64,000 bases of DNA from Cryptomeria japonica (lineage: Eukaryota > Streptophyta > Pinopsida > Cupressales > Cupressaceae), in contig NC_081412.1 of the NCBI RefSeq assembly GCF_030272615.1, positions 98,083,796 to 98,147,795 on the forward strand, written 5' to 3'. A program made the translations under genes and the position numbers. The stretch's first letter is position 1, and every line of letters starts with the position of its first letter. The notes beneath the pieces were generated by a model. It saw only the letters and a program-made list of their open reading frames with translations. It was not told where the DNA came from and made no database searches. Shown here piece by piece: positions 1 through 13,904 of this stretch.

Positions 1-3000
1 CCTTTACTTTTCAAAATAGAAATAGAAACATATCTGGCTTTTTACAACTCTTTCAATATTCTGCAAATATTACAAGATGTTTCTTTATTTAACCACAATA
101 TTAAATCACATGCCCTATCTCAAAAATTCAACTTGCCTCTCATTCAACGAACGAGGTATTTTTCTACTAACAAATTTAAACAAATAACTACAAATGGATT
201 TAAGTATCTACAACAATAATCTTCTGCATCTTTTCACTGTTCCTATTCTCTTCTCCTGACTTTTCCTGCATAATAAAACACAATATGACCACGGAGTGCT
301 CACCTCCCAACCTAGGCTAACTGGTAGCCACCCACGAGCTCGGAGAACCAATTCCTAGACGGGTAACAAACAGGCAAACACATAGAAGGCAAAATACATA
401 CAGATTTTTAGACACACTCCCAACTTGGCTTCACAAAACCACACTTTGGTGATGATCTTTTCAAAGGGTGGTAGTGGACCAATACCCTGAGGAGAACTGC
501 AAGTATGGAAAAACAAGTAGCCACCTCATGGCACAATAAATACATCAAGAATCTCAACTCCTTATTCCTTATGCCCCCCAAAGGCATTCTAGCCTTATAT
601 CCCTCCTTATGACTCGCATTGCACAAACAGGCCATGCAGCAAGGGTCACACAAAGATCCCTTGTGATCGCTCTCAAACGAGAGTCTCTCACTCGAGGGTT
701 GTCACTGCTACCACCCACAAGATCCTCTTCTCTCCCAAGAGTAAGAGGTCTTGAGAAAACTCCCAAAACACAACAAGCATAATGAAGGATTTTCAAATAA
801 AATTCTAAAACAAGACATACACAAAAACACAGATTTCTTTCACCATTCATACACTCAAACACATGCAAGAAAATAACCATTTTAAGGAATGATCAAACCA
901 ACCTTAATCTGCCCAATGGTAGTTTTGAAATTTGAGGAAGAGCTGCCCAATCCACGAATCTTTTTCCTTCTACCCTTAGTCAATTTTTCTATTCCAAACT
1001 ATTATTTTCTTTTCAAAATTTCTCTTGTCTCCAAAAATGGAGAGTGGGTGATTACCCTCCAAATCTCAAAAATCTTGCTTAAGAAGCTCATTCTCTGAGT
1101 TCTCACAAGTTTCTAAAAAACCAAAAAGGAAAGAAAAGCCGAATGCAAAAAGACTCTCATTCCAAAAGGAAAAAATCTCAACTAGATTAAAACTTCTAAT
1201 TTTCAATTTTCGCACAACTCAAAAAAGCCAATTTTTAAAGCGTTAAAAAGATCATTTAAAAGTAGAAACTTGCCTAAAATTACCCCTAACCCCTAGGTAT
1301 ACCTTATGGGCTTTAGGAAACCCTATTAAACTACCCCTAGGTGTTCATTTAACCCATTTTAAACCCCTCTGAAGTTTATTTTCGGGTCAAACATATGTTG
1401 ACCACCCCAAATATTATATTCCCAAAGTATTTATGACAACGCATTATATTATTTAAGAAAAACTATAGTTAAGCACTTTCCCACCAAGAGACAAAATAAA
1501 ACATTTAAATTTAAATCCACACATGTGTCAAGTGACACAATTAAAACACTTTTACACAATAAAATATGAAATTGTCTCTTGTGGTTTTTACACATTAAAT
1601 TTAAATAACACTTCACACTCATGCAGCATATACTGTTACGAATAAAATACAACACAAACGGGGTGTTGTCTCTCCAAATAGACAAACCCTGGCTTATGAA
1701 CATACATAAGTCTAGGTTTGGTTCTCCGTAATTTCCATGGTCACATGGTAAATTTCCTGTGCATCTCAATTTACACATTAGTACTTTCAAATATCCACAT
1801 ATAATATAATTCAAAGGAATACAATACACATCATCACTCGCATACAATTTTCATCTGCACAGATTAAATACATCTTTTATCAAGCAAAATTCTCATAAAC
1901 AATTTCATCCCAATTCACATAAACTTAACCATACATCATAGTACTATATTCACAGTAAAGTCCTGCAAATTCAATAATGACAACTATCATTGCAATATCA
2001 TCTTATCTAACAATCATGTAGTGTTCTATCTCATAAAGCATATAAGTAAATCATCAAATCATAGCAATGTTATCCAAATCCTGAAATCATATAAGTTCTA
2101 AGTCTCAAAATGCATCAAAATAAAGTATCCATAATAGTCTAAATATAAAATCCACTGAATGTCAGACTGAGTCGAGGTGAGGCCTCACAATCCAACTATC
2201 AAAAAGAAGGAATCCATCTTTTCATACCAATCTCAAAGGGCCTATATGATCCCATAAAGAGACTTTCAAAGATTAAAAAAAGTAGTGAATCATCCTATAT
2301 GGTTCCCACTAGTTAATCCATATATATCTCCTCCTAAAGGTCACCATTCAAAAATTCACTCTTCACATACATCTAATGAAATTATCATCTATGGGATGTA
2401 GCCATCACAAGGAAAATTTAGATGCAATTTATTTTGACAACTGGTGTAAAATTCTCTTAGTCAATCCCAGGAATATAGGAGAATCCTTTGGGAAACAAAC
2501 AACATAGTTTAATCTTAAGATATAATTTATATGTCAAAGCAACATGGTTTATTTTCCTAACTTTATTCATCATTTGGATAAAAATATAAAGTAGATTTAT
2601 TTATATGTATATTCAAATAATACGTCTTCCAAATACATAGCTTTCATTTGCAAAAATCACCATATAAATATAAGAAATACATTATTTCAACATGCAATAC
2701 AATATCCGATGGAAAAATATATATTCTCTTATAATCCATCTTCAACATTTCAACTGCAAGAGGAAGAGAAATGACTAACTCTTTCTAAGTGCAATGGGTT
2801 GATGCAGACAACTCAATGCATATGCTTAACTGACCAACATATCCTATATTAAGTAACTTGCTATCCTAGAGAGGTTCATTTAATTATTGACTAGGGATGT
2901 ATCTACTTGGATGGTGTTGGTATTGTATGTGCAACCAAGGACTCTCTAAGCTACCTATCAATTGTGTAAAAAAAACTAATTGAATTCAAACAATTAAGTA

Positions 3001-4639
3001 AAACATGAACAATGTTGGAATATAAACCTATTTGCATAGTTGCTATGAGTAATTGGAAAAGTGACTTAGTAATGGGTGCAGGTAGTGCAATATTATAAAA
3101 ATGTTTCAATTTTAATTCATAATCTATACTACTAATATTATTAACATATTATATTTATCTAATTGAAGAAGAACAATTACAACAAATAATTTATCAAAGC
3201 AATAAACAACTTAGCTAATGTCAAAATTAACTATCTAATTATAGAGAGGATTACACTACCTCGGGTGGCATCTCTTGAGGGTTGCAATCTCTAATCACAA
3301 AGTAGTATTAACTTAAGATATCATCAATCATTCACTTTATTCATTCTTCAACAATACATAGGTAATAATGACTTCTCTAATTAACTAAAAAATCTAGCAA
3401 AATCTATCATCTATCATATATTTGGAATATCCCACAAACTTTGACAAGATTGGAATTTATGCATAGTCCAAGAGAGTGGGTTAATTACATCTTACACAAT
3501 ACTATGAACACCTATTGATCCTCCCTAACACTAAGGATAACTTATTCTCCCATAAAACTTAAAGTAACAACTAAACTAACAAAAGTCACAATCCTAATTG
3601 GACTCTTATTCAATGACAAAATATAAATGATAGGAAATGTGTGAGAATCAAATGAATGTCATAATGAAGGATGACTTCACTATCCTACAAACTCATCCAT
3701 ATCCCTCAAGTCCATTTATTATTCAAAGACAAGTTCAACAAAGCTCCTTAATAGGTACATTTGGATTGGTACCTTCTTGACTACTTCAACACGTCACAGG
3801 GGAACATTCTACTTTGGCTATAGGCCAACAACTTCAATCCTTTAGCTATAGGTTAGTATCTTAAAACCACATTCGTACACATTGTCACCATTTATAAGAT
3901 TATGAGATCATATCATCCATTAATATTCATAAAACATATTCATTCATTATATAACATATATCAGTTATTAAGTTGAAAAATAGTACAAGATGAAGTTATA
4001 AAAATATCTAATATCTTATGAAAGCTGGAATAAAACAAAGAGAATAATATCATTTCTAGAGCCCATCAAGCATTACTCAAATATTTTTTCCTCCAACCAC
4101 AAACCAATAGTCCCTCACACACATTCCTACTATAATTGGCCCTACCCTTCATGAGAGTGTTCAAATCCAAGGAAACTTTGAAGTCATTATGCCATCAAAG
4201 AACAAGTGACATGTGCTAAATACAAATAATATATCATATAATTCTACATATCTCTTGTTGAGTATGATGTGTCTGATTAATTTGGAACTTTAGACAAGGT
4301 GAACTAGTAATACGAGCAATTATTTGCATTACTTTGGCCAAATATTTAATAATAAATATAATTTTAATTATAATAAAAAATGCTCATATATCTTGATATC
4401 CCATATTTATATAGAAGTAATACAACAAACCATCGATATTGTTTTCGTAAAGCTAGTATTTTATCAGTTGATATTCACTATGTTGGGTTTGCATATATTT
4501 AAAAATATACAAGTATGATACAATAATTCATAAATGTTGATATTTGTTGTTATAACCAACAAACCAACCTCATAAAAAGTAATCATAATATCTTAGAACT
4601 ATTTCACCACATAATATTTATTTGGATAGAAGCGTATGT
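1..4639. other. AT-rich intergenic or decayed repeat DNA, no gene recognised
   Basis: I find no protein family, RNA gene or complete mobile element here. The stretch at about 290-880 is richer in G+C than its surroundings and has two overlapping minus-strand open frames of 81 and 103 codons in different phases; neither resembles a family I know. This could be the body of an unclassified LTR or a decayed gene, but that is a guess. The remainder is AT-rich with many stops in all frames. Confidence 0.5.
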
Positions 4640-4659
4640 GTGTGTGTGTACACACACAC
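4640..4659. repeat. palindromic TG/CA microsatellite
   Basis: Ten bases of GT repeat are followed at once by ten bases of AC repeat, giving a perfect 20-bp palindrome centred between 4649 and 4650. It could form a cruciform or mark an inverted joining of one microsatellite. No gene is next to it. Confidence 0.8.
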
Positions 4660-4869
4660 TCTTGTATAATCACTCTAATTATTTCTTGAAATATGGGTTT
4701 GCATATGCAAAATAATCATATACGAATTTAGTGATCCGATGTTAGGATCTATGACTGCTTCACATGAGATGTTAACTTTTGCAATGATTAAATGAAGGTC
4801 TTAAAATTACAATCAAATTGCTTAAACAAATATAATAATCAAATAACAATAGACTAAACAGAAGAGAGA

Positions 4870-5260
4870 AATAAGAGAGAAGACAAACACAAGTTCATAA
4901 CGGAGTTCACCAATTGGCTACGTCTCCGGGTCCCTCAAATAGAGTGGCCGATCCTTGTTTCAGTTCCAGAAAATGGTTACAAAGCACCTCAATGGTTACA
5001 AAGACTCCTTATGTCTCCTTGGACAATAATGAATTACAATAGTCCTTCTCCAACAAGTACAACAAGCTTGACTTCAAGCTCCCAATGCACAGAGACGAAC
5101 AATGCACTATCACAAACTAACTCTCCAAATTGCTTAGCTCTCCAAAAATTCTCTATTCAAACTCTCACTAAATTTCCTTCTCCTCAAACTCACAACATAC
5201 CCCCTTTTATACAATTTTACATGTTAAAATGGGGTTAAACAATAATATTTTACATTATCC
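4870..5260 (-). repeat. probable Copia-type LTR fragment, minus strand
   Basis: At 4899-4930 the sequence has the form of the conserved block seen in many plant Copia LTRs: GTTCACC, about ten bases, then CTACGTCTCCGGG. Read on the minus strand it matches in layout the block CCGTGGTTT...TTTTCCACGTA in the LTRs at 40.26 and 46.09 kb. I see no paired LTR, primer site or coding remnant, so this is at most a solo or truncated LTR and its limits are uncertain. Confidence 0.35.
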
Positions 5261-5639
5261 CCATATCTCCCAATTACATCCATAAATCTCCAAAAATAAA
5301 GTTGTCCCTTTACAAACAACGACCCTTATAATTCTGGGCTTACAATATAATCTTTTAAAAATATATCCCCCCTAAATCCCGAGCCTTACATTATTAGTAG
5401 GGGCTACATATTATTTTTGGCTTATTTAACAAGCATTGCATTTTTTTAGCCTTTTCGAGTTTTACATTGTTTAAATATAAACAAGGCCTATACTAATCAC
5501 GAAATAATCACAACTGATTAGTTTGGATTAGTTTGGAGACAAGTGCAGGAGATAGGCGGTTAGGGGTTTCATCCCCTACGATCCCCTTTATGTGGATTGC
5601 TACTTGTTATATAAAACAAGCCTCTAAAATAAGGCAACA

Positions 5640-5824
5640 GAGATCTCGTAGTACAATGTTGGACATTGAAAATAGGAGGTGAGAGAGGTTAGGGGTTTGA
5701 ATCCCATAACAAACATTTTAACCAACCAAATCTTGATTTACTTCTATGAGGTGCCACATGGAATTTGAAACTAGTTTGAGCATATCCGCCTGGATCATTT
5801 AGGCTTATCCTTTTTTTTTTTTTT
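5640..5824 (+). mobile_element. weak tRNA-derived SINE candidate
   Basis: An A-box-like TAGTACAATGTTGG at 5649-5662 is followed by a B-box-like GGTTTGAATCC at 5694-5704 (one change from GGTTCGANTCC), about 45 bp apart, the usual pol III spacing. The segment ends in a run of 14 T at 5811-5824. A similar GGTTTCATCCC lies about 135 bp upstream, so this could be a dimer. I could not find target-site duplications, so a chance match remains possible. Confidence 0.25.
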
Positions 5825-7302
5825 GAACATGTCTATATATTGATATAAGTATATGCATCTATTTTCATCCTCAACTCTAAGGAAGACCTAATCATTAAAT
5901 AAAAATATAAGGTTATCATTGTAATGCATATTGAAATACTACACATAAAATTATTTTCAATAAGTTTCATAGATAACTCTAATATGGTGAAAATTAGGAA
6001 TTAGGGTTATAACAAGTAAAACCACTAACTAGCCCAATTAACCAAATTACATTAAAATAAGGAGGTAAATCCAATAGATCTGGCCACAATTTGATTAGAA
6101 AAAAGGGTTGAGAATATTGATTAGATTTACCAATTATGTGTGTGACGTGAGTCTCCTTCTTTCTAAGTTGAATTGTAATGTAATTGTGAAATTAGGGTAG
6201 AAAGAGGGATTATTGAAGTGATCTGACAGAAATAGTAAGCTAGTTGAGACATTTTCACCACATATTTATGAAAGCTTGCGATCGTTAAAGGTTGCAAAAA
6301 ATGCAAAGTATCTTCTTGAAATTGTTTTTCAATAACTAAATTTTATTTTAATTAATTACATGAGAGAACAATATCATTGCTACGTAAATTTATAGTAATT
6401 ATATTGTAACATTATAATATTTTATGCTATTGATTTTGATTGGTTCATTTTATAATTTTTTAATATAAATTTAAACAAATTGAAGGTAAACATCAATATT
6501 TTTACCTTGTATTTGAAAAACTAAACCTACACTATTTAAGGAAGTTACTTAACTTCTAGACTATTAAAACCAATACACTCTTAAGCCACTAAATGACAAA
6601 GATCAATACAATTCTATACAAGCTAAACACTTCTATTTTCCTTTTTAACAATATTAAAATACTAGTCAAGTGACTCTTATATGCTAAAAATGAAGAATGG
6701 CTCACAAAAATATACATAATTCATTATTAGGCGAAACACCCAACACTATAAACAACGTTGACTGTTGTATTCTCACAATTAAAAAAATAAAAAGATTGAA
6801 TTTGTATTTTACATTTAAATGACATTCTCAAAATTAATGTAATTATATAGTGTTTATAAAGATTTAGTTGTATAGTTTTTGAGTCAATCTTTATTGACCT
6901 ATATTTTATGAGCAAGTGTATGCAAGAATGTACCTCTCATGAACATGAATGGTCCATACATCTAAATAATGCTTTCAAAAAAATTCAAAAAACCATCCAT
7001 CATAAAAATTTAAAATTATTAACCTTGACTTTGTGGCCAATAAGGAGGTGTTACTAACTAGTTTGACTCGGGCGAATTCCCTCAATCAACTCTTGTTATT
7101 TCACTTTTTTGTCCAAATGAATAAAGTGGATGAAAATAGAAATGGATCATTTAAAGGATACTAATGGGTGGTACCCTCTCATAGAGACATTGGACCCCAC
7201 TAATGTAAGGTAAACTAAATTATCAGGATTCTATTTTTCTCCACTATTACTGCTCGGGTCGCTGAATGACTTTGTTTATGTTTTTATACTCCAAGGTGTT
7301 GT
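5825..7302. other. intergenic DNA, no gene
   Basis: No coding or RNA feature is visible. The part at about 6030-6240 resembles 49685-49860 (both have AATAGATCTGGCC/AATAGATCTAGCC and TTTCTAAGTTGAATT in the same order), so it is a dispersed repeat of unknown class. Confidence 0.5.
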
Positions 7303-8650
7303 TGTTGAACATAAGTTGTCATTGGTGTCAAAGGTGTGATAGAGGTATGTTGCCTAAGGTGTCAATTGATTTGTGAGAATTAAATATAATTGCTTCTGAC
7401 ATAACTTGTTTGAGCATTTGAGTTACAGATTGGCACACTATGGTAGATAGATCTCCTAATGTTATCATTATGATTTAAATTGAGTTCTCCTTGATTGAAT
7501 ATCTTGTGTGATTTTGTTTGGAAGAATCTACAATATGCTTTTTAGGTTTTTTGCTCAAGAACAAAATGTGCATTTAGTTGCATTATTAGAGTGTTGGGTT
7601 CTGTATTTTGTCATTGTTGAGAGTTATGGCCTACAATTTGGAAGTTGAGTAAGTATATGCTTGATGTTTCATATTCCAAATTTTTAGAGACTGATCTTTA
7701 GGAGACAAAAAGTTAGAAGTGATAGAGTTTTCACTATGCTTGTTGGCCAATTGGGTTGATGTTTCTATGTGATGCACTAAATGATTGTAGTGTATGACAA
7801 TCAAAAGTGGTGTGTGATTGTGTATTGGGACCAATGGAACATGTGTTGGGTAACACATAATGTGTCCCTTCTTCTGGAGTAATGTATGGGCTTTTGGATT
7901 GAACCTATTACATATTTGGGGTAGGGTTTATTCTTGTGGATGACTTGCAAAGGTAAAAATCTTATTCTAGGAAAACATGTGAATGTAATTGTGATTGTAA
8001 TTCATATATAGTTAATTTAGGTTCATTCCTAATGTGGTTCTTTAATATGAATATCTAGAAGGTGTTGATGTGTGAGTATGTGGGTGATGTTGTTTGATTA
8101 GCATCTCAATCATTATGTGTGGTTTCATTTGAAGATCATAAGCATTGTGTGAGAGTGTTTTGATATTGTTTAGATTAGAAGAAAAATGTGCATTCATCCT
8201 TATAGGTCTGCAATTCATATCTCTTGTATATTTTGGTGGGATTGGTGCCTCACATGTTGAGTTGGCATTCAGATCTTGGAGAAGGGAATTGGTGTATTTA
8301 GTAGGTCGGTGCCTACAAATGTAATTGGGGATTAGTATCTCTAATAGGTTGGTGCCTACTTCGTATTGTAAATTTCTTACTATATTTTTACTTTTTTTGA
8401 GGTTGGATTTGTGCAATAGATCTAAGCAACTATTCTCACCATGACTTGTCCCATTGCGGGTTTCCATGTAATTATGGTGTTATTTATGTGGATGTGTGTG
8501 TTTTGATAAATTGTTTTATCATTATTATTTTTTTTTTGTAAATGCTACTTTGCTAATTTGGGGTTCTTACTGATGATAATTAATGTTTAATCAAGTTGTA
8601 ATTGGCATATACTCATTCACCCCCCTCTCAGTATATTAATGTGCCCTTTA
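7303..8650 (+). repeat. 5' LTR of the decayed Copia element
   Basis: Starts TGTTGAACATA, the same as 13905. It contains the degenerate conserved block near 8435-8470 and ends TTTA just before ATTGG of the primer site, where CA would be expected, consistent with a C to T change. A CACCCCCCTCTCAG run near 8620 is shared with the LTR ends at 40.44 and 46.27 kb, showing that these are related Copia families. Confidence 0.85.
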
Positions 8651-8652
8651 AT

Positions 8653-8664
8653 TGGTATTAGAGA
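8653..8664 (+). other. primer-binding site (initiator Met tRNA type)
   Basis: TGGTATTAGAGA lies 2 bp after the LTR. It differs from the plant Copia consensus TGGTATCAGAGC at two positions. This fixes the element orientation and the LTR end. Confidence 0.7.
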
Positions 8665-8699
8665 TAAGCTCCTTAGAAGAAGACTAACAACTTGAGGTA

Positions 8700-11600
8700 G
8701 ATCCAAGATAGAACACTCAATTGCTCAAGGTCTATCTTCAAATAAGACAACAATTTTCAAATGATCCAATTATATATTTTTGAGTTTAGCGACAGAATCA
8801 TATTTGATGGCCTTAGGATTTGATGTTTGACAATTAGTTGTGGATGGTTATGAAATCCTTGAGAGTCGCCCAAGAGATCAGACTAAAAAGAAGGTTTGTG
8901 AGAACAATGACAAGACAAGAAATGCTATAGAGTTTATGAAAATTATACATTATAGGATAGAGAAGGATAAGACAAGATTCATACCTACTGAGATCAATTT
9001 GAGAATATAAAAAATGAGGAAATAGAAAAATATTACTAAATTGATGCTCTAGGTTGATGAAGTTATCAACTCCATTAGAGGACTTGGTGAAGAACTCAAA
9101 GATATGATGATTGTGAAAAAGGTATTATCACTTCCCCCAAGATTTGATGTAGATGTATCTGCTATTGGAAGCTAAAAATTTGGATAAACTAATGATGGAT
9201 GAGTTGCATTGAATAATAAATTCTTATGAGATGAGGATTGTTACTAACAAATTATCAAGGAAAGAGGATAGATTCAAAGTGTTCAAGAGGAAAGAATATC
9301 CAAATTCAGATGATGAGATAGATCCAAAGCAAGCTAACTTTGTTAGAAAGTTATAGAGAGGTTTTGGAAAGTATAAAGGTAAGTTGCCTTTCAAACATTT
9401 AAATTATGGTGAATTAGGACATTTCATGGTTGAGTGTTCATACAAAAACTCTAGCAATGATGATCAAAAGAATTGGAACAAGTCATTTTCAAAAGGGAAG
9501 TGTTTTCAAAAGAATAAAAATAAATTTCTTCACTAATGTGGAAGTTATTCATTCAATGATGATGACCAAGGAACTTCTAGGAATGAATGTGAAAATGCTA
9601 TATTCATGGCTATGGAGACTACTGAAGGTGATGTAGAAGCAATAAAGTCCATAAATGATGAATATGATGTAGATCTTGTAGAAGAATTGTATTGTGTTGG
9701 AAAATAGATTAAGAGGCTGAAGAAGATGATTGTTGAAGAAGTGAAAGCTACATACAAATTGTCGTAGACTATTGAGAAGGTAGATGGTCATTGATCTAAA
9801 GATTCAAGTGGAAAAAGAAAAGAGGAATGAAGAGCTAACACCAAAAAGATTGCTATGAAGAGATAACGATTGTGAAAGACTTGAGGTAGAGATTGTGACA
9901 TTGAGAAAGGATCTAGAAAAAAACAACAATTAACTAAAGTTGAAGTTTGGGAAAAGCACTGAGATCTTGGATCATATCATACAAAGTCAAATATTGCCAC
10001 ATCAAAACCAAAATTGGATTCAATGAGATCTAGAAGAACAAGGTGACTAAACAACCCACAAAATCAATTTGTGAGAGTCCAAAAAAGAATAGATCCAAAA
10101 GTTTAAAATTTAAACCAATTATGGCAACCAACGAGAGAAAAGTGGTGGATGATGGTTTCGCTCAAGTACATAAACAAAATAGGAGGTTTGAAAGACAAGC
10201 TTCAAGATGAAAATTACACAATACCAAGCTCAATTATTCTTTTTTTGGTTATTAGTTTAATTACAATTAATTTGGTCATAAGGCTACAAATTGTAGAAAC
10301 GTTTTGACAATAAGAAATAACTTTGTTAGCAAAAATGTTTTTGCACCATTGTTTGATTTCGACATTATTTTTAATGTTTAAAAAAATTTAGAAGCAATTT
10401 TGTGAGTCCTCCTATGTTGAATGCGAAAGAAAATAACTCGGCAAGTCAAACTAGTGAAACTAGCAAGGTTCGGAAGAAAAGACCATTAGGACAGTGAGTA
10501 AAGAAATTCATGGTGGCTTAGATTGTACTACATCCTCAAAATGAGAAGATTTTATGGATCATTGACAATGGATGTTAAAGTCATGTGATCAGAGACGAGC
10601 AAGTTCATGAACTCTAAGAAGTTTGACGAATGAGTTATAACTCTAGGTAATAATTTAGTTGCTAGGATTACCGGTAAGGGTACTTTTGAACCTTGATAGT
10701 GGAAATATAAAAACATATGAATTCTTATATGCATATAATGTATGAAACAAAATCTTCTAAGTGTGAGTCAGATGTATAATAAAAGATACAATCTTTCTTT
10801 CAATGCAAAGGGTTGTGAAATCAGAAAAAACTAATATCGAAGAATTGGTTGTGGAAGGAAGTAGGACTAACAATGATGCGTATAATATCAATGAAGTTAA
10901 TTGGCATAATTGTTTTGCTATATAGGTGAAAAGGGTTGTCTTTGGCACAAAATATTCAAAAAAATTTAGTTTTGATGGTCTTGTGAGGATTAGTTTAAAA
11001 GGTGTGGTAAGAGACATGCCTAAGATCAATAAGCCTGTATATACTAGTTGAATAGTTGCAAACCATGTCATGAGGGAAAGTAGACCAAGATTAGATTTCC
11101 TACCAAGGAATATTCCCTATTAAGCCATTGGATTTGATTCATATAGATCGATGCAGACCAACAAGGACAAAGAGTCTACAAGGTGATAATTATTTAATGA
11201 TGTTTATTGATGATTATTCGAGGATAACTTGGATTGCTTTACTAACAGAGAAATTAGAAGCTTTTGAGAAACTTGAAGCTTTTAAGGCAATGGTAGAAAA
11301 TGAAACTGGAAGAACAATTAAATGTCTAAGATTAGACATATGTAGAGAATTTACCTCTAACATATATGAATATTTCTATGAGATGCATGAGATCTAGAGA
11401 CAATATTTCACCCTTGAGACTCCTTAACAAAATGGATTAGCTGAGAGAAAGAACTAGACTATATATGAGATGGAAAGAACTATGTTAAGTCAAGTGGAGT
11501 TATTGAACATGTATTGGAGAGAAGCAATTAAGATGATAATATACATTTTGAACAAAGCTCAAATCAAACCAAGACCTACCAAGACACCATATGAGCTATG

Positions 11601-13510
11601 GAAAGGAAGACCTGCTTCAGTTAGACATGTTAGAATATTTGGAAGCAAGTGATAAATCAAAAGGGATTAAAAATATTTGGGTAAGTCTAATTTTGGATCT
11701 GATGGAGGTATTTTACTTGGTTACTCTATTACAAGCAAGACACATAGATGTTATAATAAAAGGTTGAGAAGGACTATGGAAAGTGTCGATGCAAGTGTTG
11801 ATGAGACAATATAGTTAACTAATGTTCTTGATGAAGATGGCAATGATTATTTAGCTTGTAGTGGAGATGAACGTAGAGAAAGTGAGTCATGTATGTCCAA
11901 AAGAACCATTATGAATATCAAATCATAAGAGATAAAGGTAGTGGAGTTCGTACTTGGAGAATAATTGAGAAATAAAATGAATAGGTAAATTTTGATTTAT
12001 TGTAGCAAAATAACCGAGTTCTTATGTAGAGGCAAGCAAAGAAAAAGGTTGGTTAGAAACTATCGAGGAAGAAATAACTCATATTGAGAAGAATGAACAA
12101 TGGGAGTTGTTTCTGAGACCTAAAGACAAGAATGTCATTGGTACCAAATGGGTCTTTAGAAACAAGTTGAATGTAGATGGAAAAGTGATATGGAATAAGG
12201 CCAAACTTGTATGTAGCAAAGGATATGCTCAAGTAGAGAGAGTTGGTTTTAAGGAGACATTTTCTTCGGTAGCAAGGTTAGAGGCAATCAAAATGATTCT
12301 AGCATTATTAGCGTTTAAAACTTTCAAGGTGTATTAGATGAATGTCAAATCTATATTTTTGAATAGAGAGCTAGAAGAGGAAGTTTGCATTGAACAATCA
12401 TAAGGGCTCTAGTGTTCAGATAAGCCATATTTTGTGTGTAGGCTAAAAGGCCTCTTTATGGACTCAAGTAGGCCCCAAAGCATGATATTATAGATTAGAT
12501 AGATATCTTCAACAAGAAGGTTTCAAAAGAGGTAGTGCAAGAATCAATTTGTACATAAAATTAGAAGGTGATTAGATGCTAATTATTGTTGTTATGTTGA
12601 TGATATTATCTTTGGAGGTAATAGTGATGCAATGGGCAAAGAGTTTTGGGACTCTATGCAAAAGGAGTTTGAGATGTTAATTCTTGGCGAGTTATCCTTC
12701 TTTCTTGGTTTATAATTTTTTCAATAAAAAAGGGTATATTCATATCTCAGACCAAATATATAAAAGAGATGTTGAGTAAGTTAAAGTTGGAAGAGTCCAA
12801 ACCAATAAGTACACCAATGGTTATTAGGTATAAAATGATCAAAGATGATGAATCTACTCTAATAAATAAAACCTTGTATAGGTCGATGTTTGGTATTTTG
12901 TTGTATGTAAATGCATCTGGACCAAATATAATGCAAGTAGCAAGGATGGTAGCTAGGTATTAGGCGACACCTAAGGAAATCCATGCCAAGGAAGTAAGAA
13001 GGATATTTAGATATCTAAAGGCTTTGATGGATTTTGGTTTGTAGTATCTGAAGAGTGAAAATTTCACATTGGCTGCATACAAAAACACAGATTGGCCTGG
13101 AAGTGTAGATGACCATAAGAGTACAATTAGTGGAGCTTTCTTTCTTGGTGATAGTCTTGTATCTTGGTTAAGCAAAAAGTAGGACTCAATGTCCTTGTAT
13201 ACAAAAGAAACGAAGTACATTGTAGTATGTTCTTGTTGCACTCATATTTTATGGATGAAGTAGAATTTGAAGGAGATGAAAGTAGAGTTTGATAAGCCCA
13301 ATTTCATTCTCTGTGACAATACAAGTGCCATAAGTATTTTCAATTATTTTGATGATGCACTCAAGAACAAAACATATTGCAATTAAGTATCATTTTTTGA
13401 GAGAGAAGGTTGCATACAAAGAGGTGAAGTTAGAATATGTTGAGACTAAGGAGCAAATTGCATACATTTTCACCAAACCTCTTCCCAAGGAGACTTTTGA
13501 GTATCTTTGA
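8700..13510 (+). pseudogene. decayed Copia gag-pol
   Basis: Gag is recognisable only in pieces: a frame near 9050-9170 reads like the Copia gag segment ending VDEVINSIRGLGEEL, and a ruined zinc knuckle at about 9380-9445 keeps GHFMVEC but has lost the first two cysteines. Integrase core remnants are at 11128-11397 (DDYSRITW and a D-x-x-REF part) and 11470-11652 (YWREA, TPYELWKGRP). Reverse transcriptase starts at about 12107 ([13 protein letters not shown]); the catalytic motif YVDD survives at 12593-12604. RNase H covers about 13070-13510. Stops, often TAG or TAA where the family has CAG or CAA, and frame shifts break every domain. What it once did: polyprotein for reverse transcription and integration in a cytoplasmic particle. 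It is now non-functional. Confidence 0.88.
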
Positions 13511-13890
13511 CAGAATTTGGGGGTGGTTTCTCCCTCCTCTTCAATCAATAAGAAATACGGGTTAAGGGGGGGTGCTGCAAGCAAACTTGGTGGTCTTATA
13601 GAGTGTTTCAATTAATAGTTTAGGTAGAAAAAAGAGTAGGCAAGATAATGAAGAATGTGACCCAACATGAAAGGGGAAGCAAGACATTGGGAGAAAGAAT
13701 TCCAAATGCTAGTGTTTTCCTTTTCCATTGATGTTAAAGAGGGAGAAAATGACCCAAAATGCTACATCCTTTAAGAGGAGTTCAAATGATTAGAAGCTTC
13801 TTACAGATTAGGTATTCATCACAGTGGGAGTTTTTGACTGATTTGGTTTGTGTTCATGTGCTACCAACATTTTATTATTTTCCATCAATG

Positions 13891-13904
13891 ACAAAGGGGG
13901 ATAT
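13891..13904 (+). other. polypurine tract before the 3' LTR
   Basis: ACAAAGGGGGATAT lies directly before the 3' LTR start TGTTGAACATA. The same AAAGGGGGA core is used by the Copia element at 39.3 kb. Confidence 0.7.

Noticed and set aside
408-880. A small gene on the minus strand
   Set aside because: Two overlapping frames in different phases, no recognisable domain and no clear gene signals; not enough to call a gene.
7631-8467. Minus-strand frames of 75 and 141 codons
   Set aside because: They lie wholly in the 5' LTR of the Copia element and decay in its 3' LTR, so they are chance frames in non-coding repeat.
11128-13241. Separate integrase and reverse transcriptase genes
   Set aside because: They are fragments of one broken Copia polyprotein between paired LTRs, not independent genes.
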